Part shown: piece after piece, positions 13,414 to 14,213 of the stretch
Numbering within the stretch: the first letter of the stretch is position 1
How the letters are laid out: the number at the start of each line of letters is the position of its first letter
Source of the DNA: DASVFB01 sp036380275
GTDB taxonomy: Bacteria > Actinomycetota > Thermoleophilia > Gaiellales > Gaiellaceae
NCBI GenBank assembly: GCA_036380275.1
Contig: DASVFB010000039.1
Coordinates: 1-14,213 of the forward strand
Reading direction: 5' to 3'
Length of the DNA stretch: 14,213 bases
Made by a program: the position numbers and the translations under genes
The notes under the pieces: model-generated
What the model saw: the letters and a program-made list of their open reading frames with translations, nothing else
The model's database searches: none
Told to the model about the DNA's origin: nothing

Positions 13414-14213
13414 GCTGCAACTCCAACTGCACTGCGCACGACGTCAACGACACGCTCCTGTTGTTCGGACGTAATGCCGGCCCACAAAGGCACGGAGAAA
13501 TTCTCGCGCGCGAGCCGCTCCGTCTCCGGTAGCGAGCCCTCCGCGTAGCCGAGGTAACTCAGCGCCGGCTGCAGGTGCAGCGGCGGCAGGTAATACGTCG
13601 CGCAGCCGATGTCGGCGTCGCGAAGTGCAGCAACAACATTCTCGCGCTCGGACGAGCGGCTGACGAAGAGGTGGTAGACGTGACCAGGCTCGTCCTCGGG
13701 CGTCGCCACGAGCTCGCCGAGGCCGAGCTCGCGGTAGCGCTCTGCAGCCTCGCGCCGCAAGGTCGTCCACCGGTCGAGGTGAGGCAGGAAGAGGCGCAGC
13801 GCCGCAGCTTGGATCTCGTCGAGGCGGGAGTTGTAGCCCACGAGCTCGAAGTCGACCTTTGCCTTCGAGCCGTGGAAGCGGAGCAGGCGCACGCGCGCGG
13901 CGAGCTCCTCGTCGTTCGCCGCGACGAGACCCGCGTCACCGAGCGCGAACAGATTCTTCGTCGGATAGAAGCTGTAGGTCGATGCAATGCCGGTTCGCGC
14001 GACGCCGGGCGCACCGAAGGCCTGAGCCGCGTCCTCGATCAACTGAATGCCGAGCGAGCCGAGCTCGGCGATCGGCGCCGGCCGGCCGAAGAGATGCACC
14101 GGCATGATCGCGCGCGTACGCGCTGTGATGCGCGCGGCAACGTCCTCCGGGTCGAGGTTGTACGTGGCCGGATCGATGTCCGCGAAGACTGGCGTCGCGC
14201 CGCGGCGTGCGAT
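13410..14213 (-). CDS. DegT/DnrJ/EryC1/StrS-family PLP aminotransferase (N-terminus beyond right edge)
   Basis: 267 codons of the C-terminal part of a sugar aminotransferase (family about 360-400 aa). The visible frame enters at the right edge with ARRGATPVFADIDPATYNLD, followed by the conserved MPVHLFGRPA, the cofactor-ring region LIEDAAQAFGA, and SFYPTKNL, in which Lys forms the PLP Schiff base. GYNSRLDEIQAA and YHLFVSRS also match the family. The segment after the lysine reads GDAGLV where GDGG is usual. These enzymes transfer an amino group from glutamate to a nucleotide-linked keto sugar, which is the product of the adjacent dehydratase. The TGA stop overlaps the dehydratase GTG start, which supports coupled expression. 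A methionine codon at 14105 is internal, not the start. Most likely it makes a UDP-4-amino-4,6-dideoxy sugar (PglE-like), but the exact sugar is not determinable. Confidence 0.92.
   Translation of the reverse strand: MARRGATPVFADIDPATYNLDPEDVAARITARTRAIMPVHLFGRPAPIAELGSLGIQLIEDAAQAFGAPGVARTGIASTYSFYPTKNLFALGDAGLVAANDEELAARVRLLRFHGSKAKVDFELVGYNSRLDEIQAAALRLFLPHLDRWTTLRREAAERYRELGLGELVATPEDEPGHVYHLFVSRSSERENVVAALRDADIGCATYYLPPLHLQPALSYLGYAEGSLPETERLARENFSVPLWAGITSEQQERVVDVVRSAVGVAA

Noticed and set aside
11419..13548. A 709-codon open frame on the plus strand across the dehydratase gene
   Set aside because: It is antisense to a fully conserved dehydratase. Its translation is rich in Arg, Asp, Leu and His in the pattern produced by high-GC codon bias, with no recognisable domain.

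Overview
The window is very GC-rich and tightly packed. Many genes start with GTG, and three neighbouring pairs are joined by a 4-base GTGA stop/start overlap, with a probable ATGA overlap at the left edge. One protein is a UvrD-type helicase with a C-terminal HRDC domain, a layout well known in Actinomycetota. Together these suggest a high-GC actinobacterium, possibly of the Thermoleophilia, but no rRNA or other phylogenetic marker is present, so this is inference. I see no tRNA, rRNA, CRISPR array, insertion sequence or integrase.

Layout. Positions 1-3061 (minus strand) hold a small metabolic cassette read right to left: a LysR regulator, a maleylacetate-reductase-type dehydrogenase, a soluble fumarate-reductase/L-aspartate-oxidase-type flavoprotein, and the first codons of another gene running off the left edge. 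Positions 3073-3732 (plus) encode a membrane sugar-phosphate transferase. Positions 3721-5337 (minus) encode a CPA1-type Na+/H+ antiporter. Positions 5336-8226 (plus) hold a coupled pair, an asparagine-synthetase-type amidotransferase and a DUF354 GT-B-like protein. Positions 8203-11228 (minus) hold an archaeal-type AAA ATPase with a winged helix and the HRDC helicase. Positions 11491-14213 (minus) hold a coupled pair, a CapD/PglF-type nucleotide-sugar dehydratase and a DegT-type aminotransferase cut by the right edge.

How the genes fit together. The dehydratase, the aminotransferase and the sugar transferase are three successive steps of a 4-amino-4,6-dideoxy-sugar pathway that ends with loading the first sugar phosphate onto undecaprenyl phosphate, as in PglF-PglE-PglC. 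The amidotransferase and the DUF354 protein probably modify or extend the same surface glycan. The LysR cassette looks like an unrelated reductive branch acting on a C4-C6 dicarboxylate or on a ring-cleavage product.

Most notable signals: (1) a diverged 42-bp in-frame tandem duplication in the dehydratase, exactly at its active-site helix, where copy 1 has Leu and copy 2 has Tyr at the position that is Met or Tyr in the family; (2) a three-arm repeat with a perfect 9-bp hairpin just upstream of the AAA ATPase; (3) two copies of an imperfect ~65-bp intergenic repeat, 105 bp apart, before the helicase; (4) divergent gene pairs with almost no space between start codons, including a good promoter for a probably leaderless LysR mRNA inside the sugar-transferase gene.
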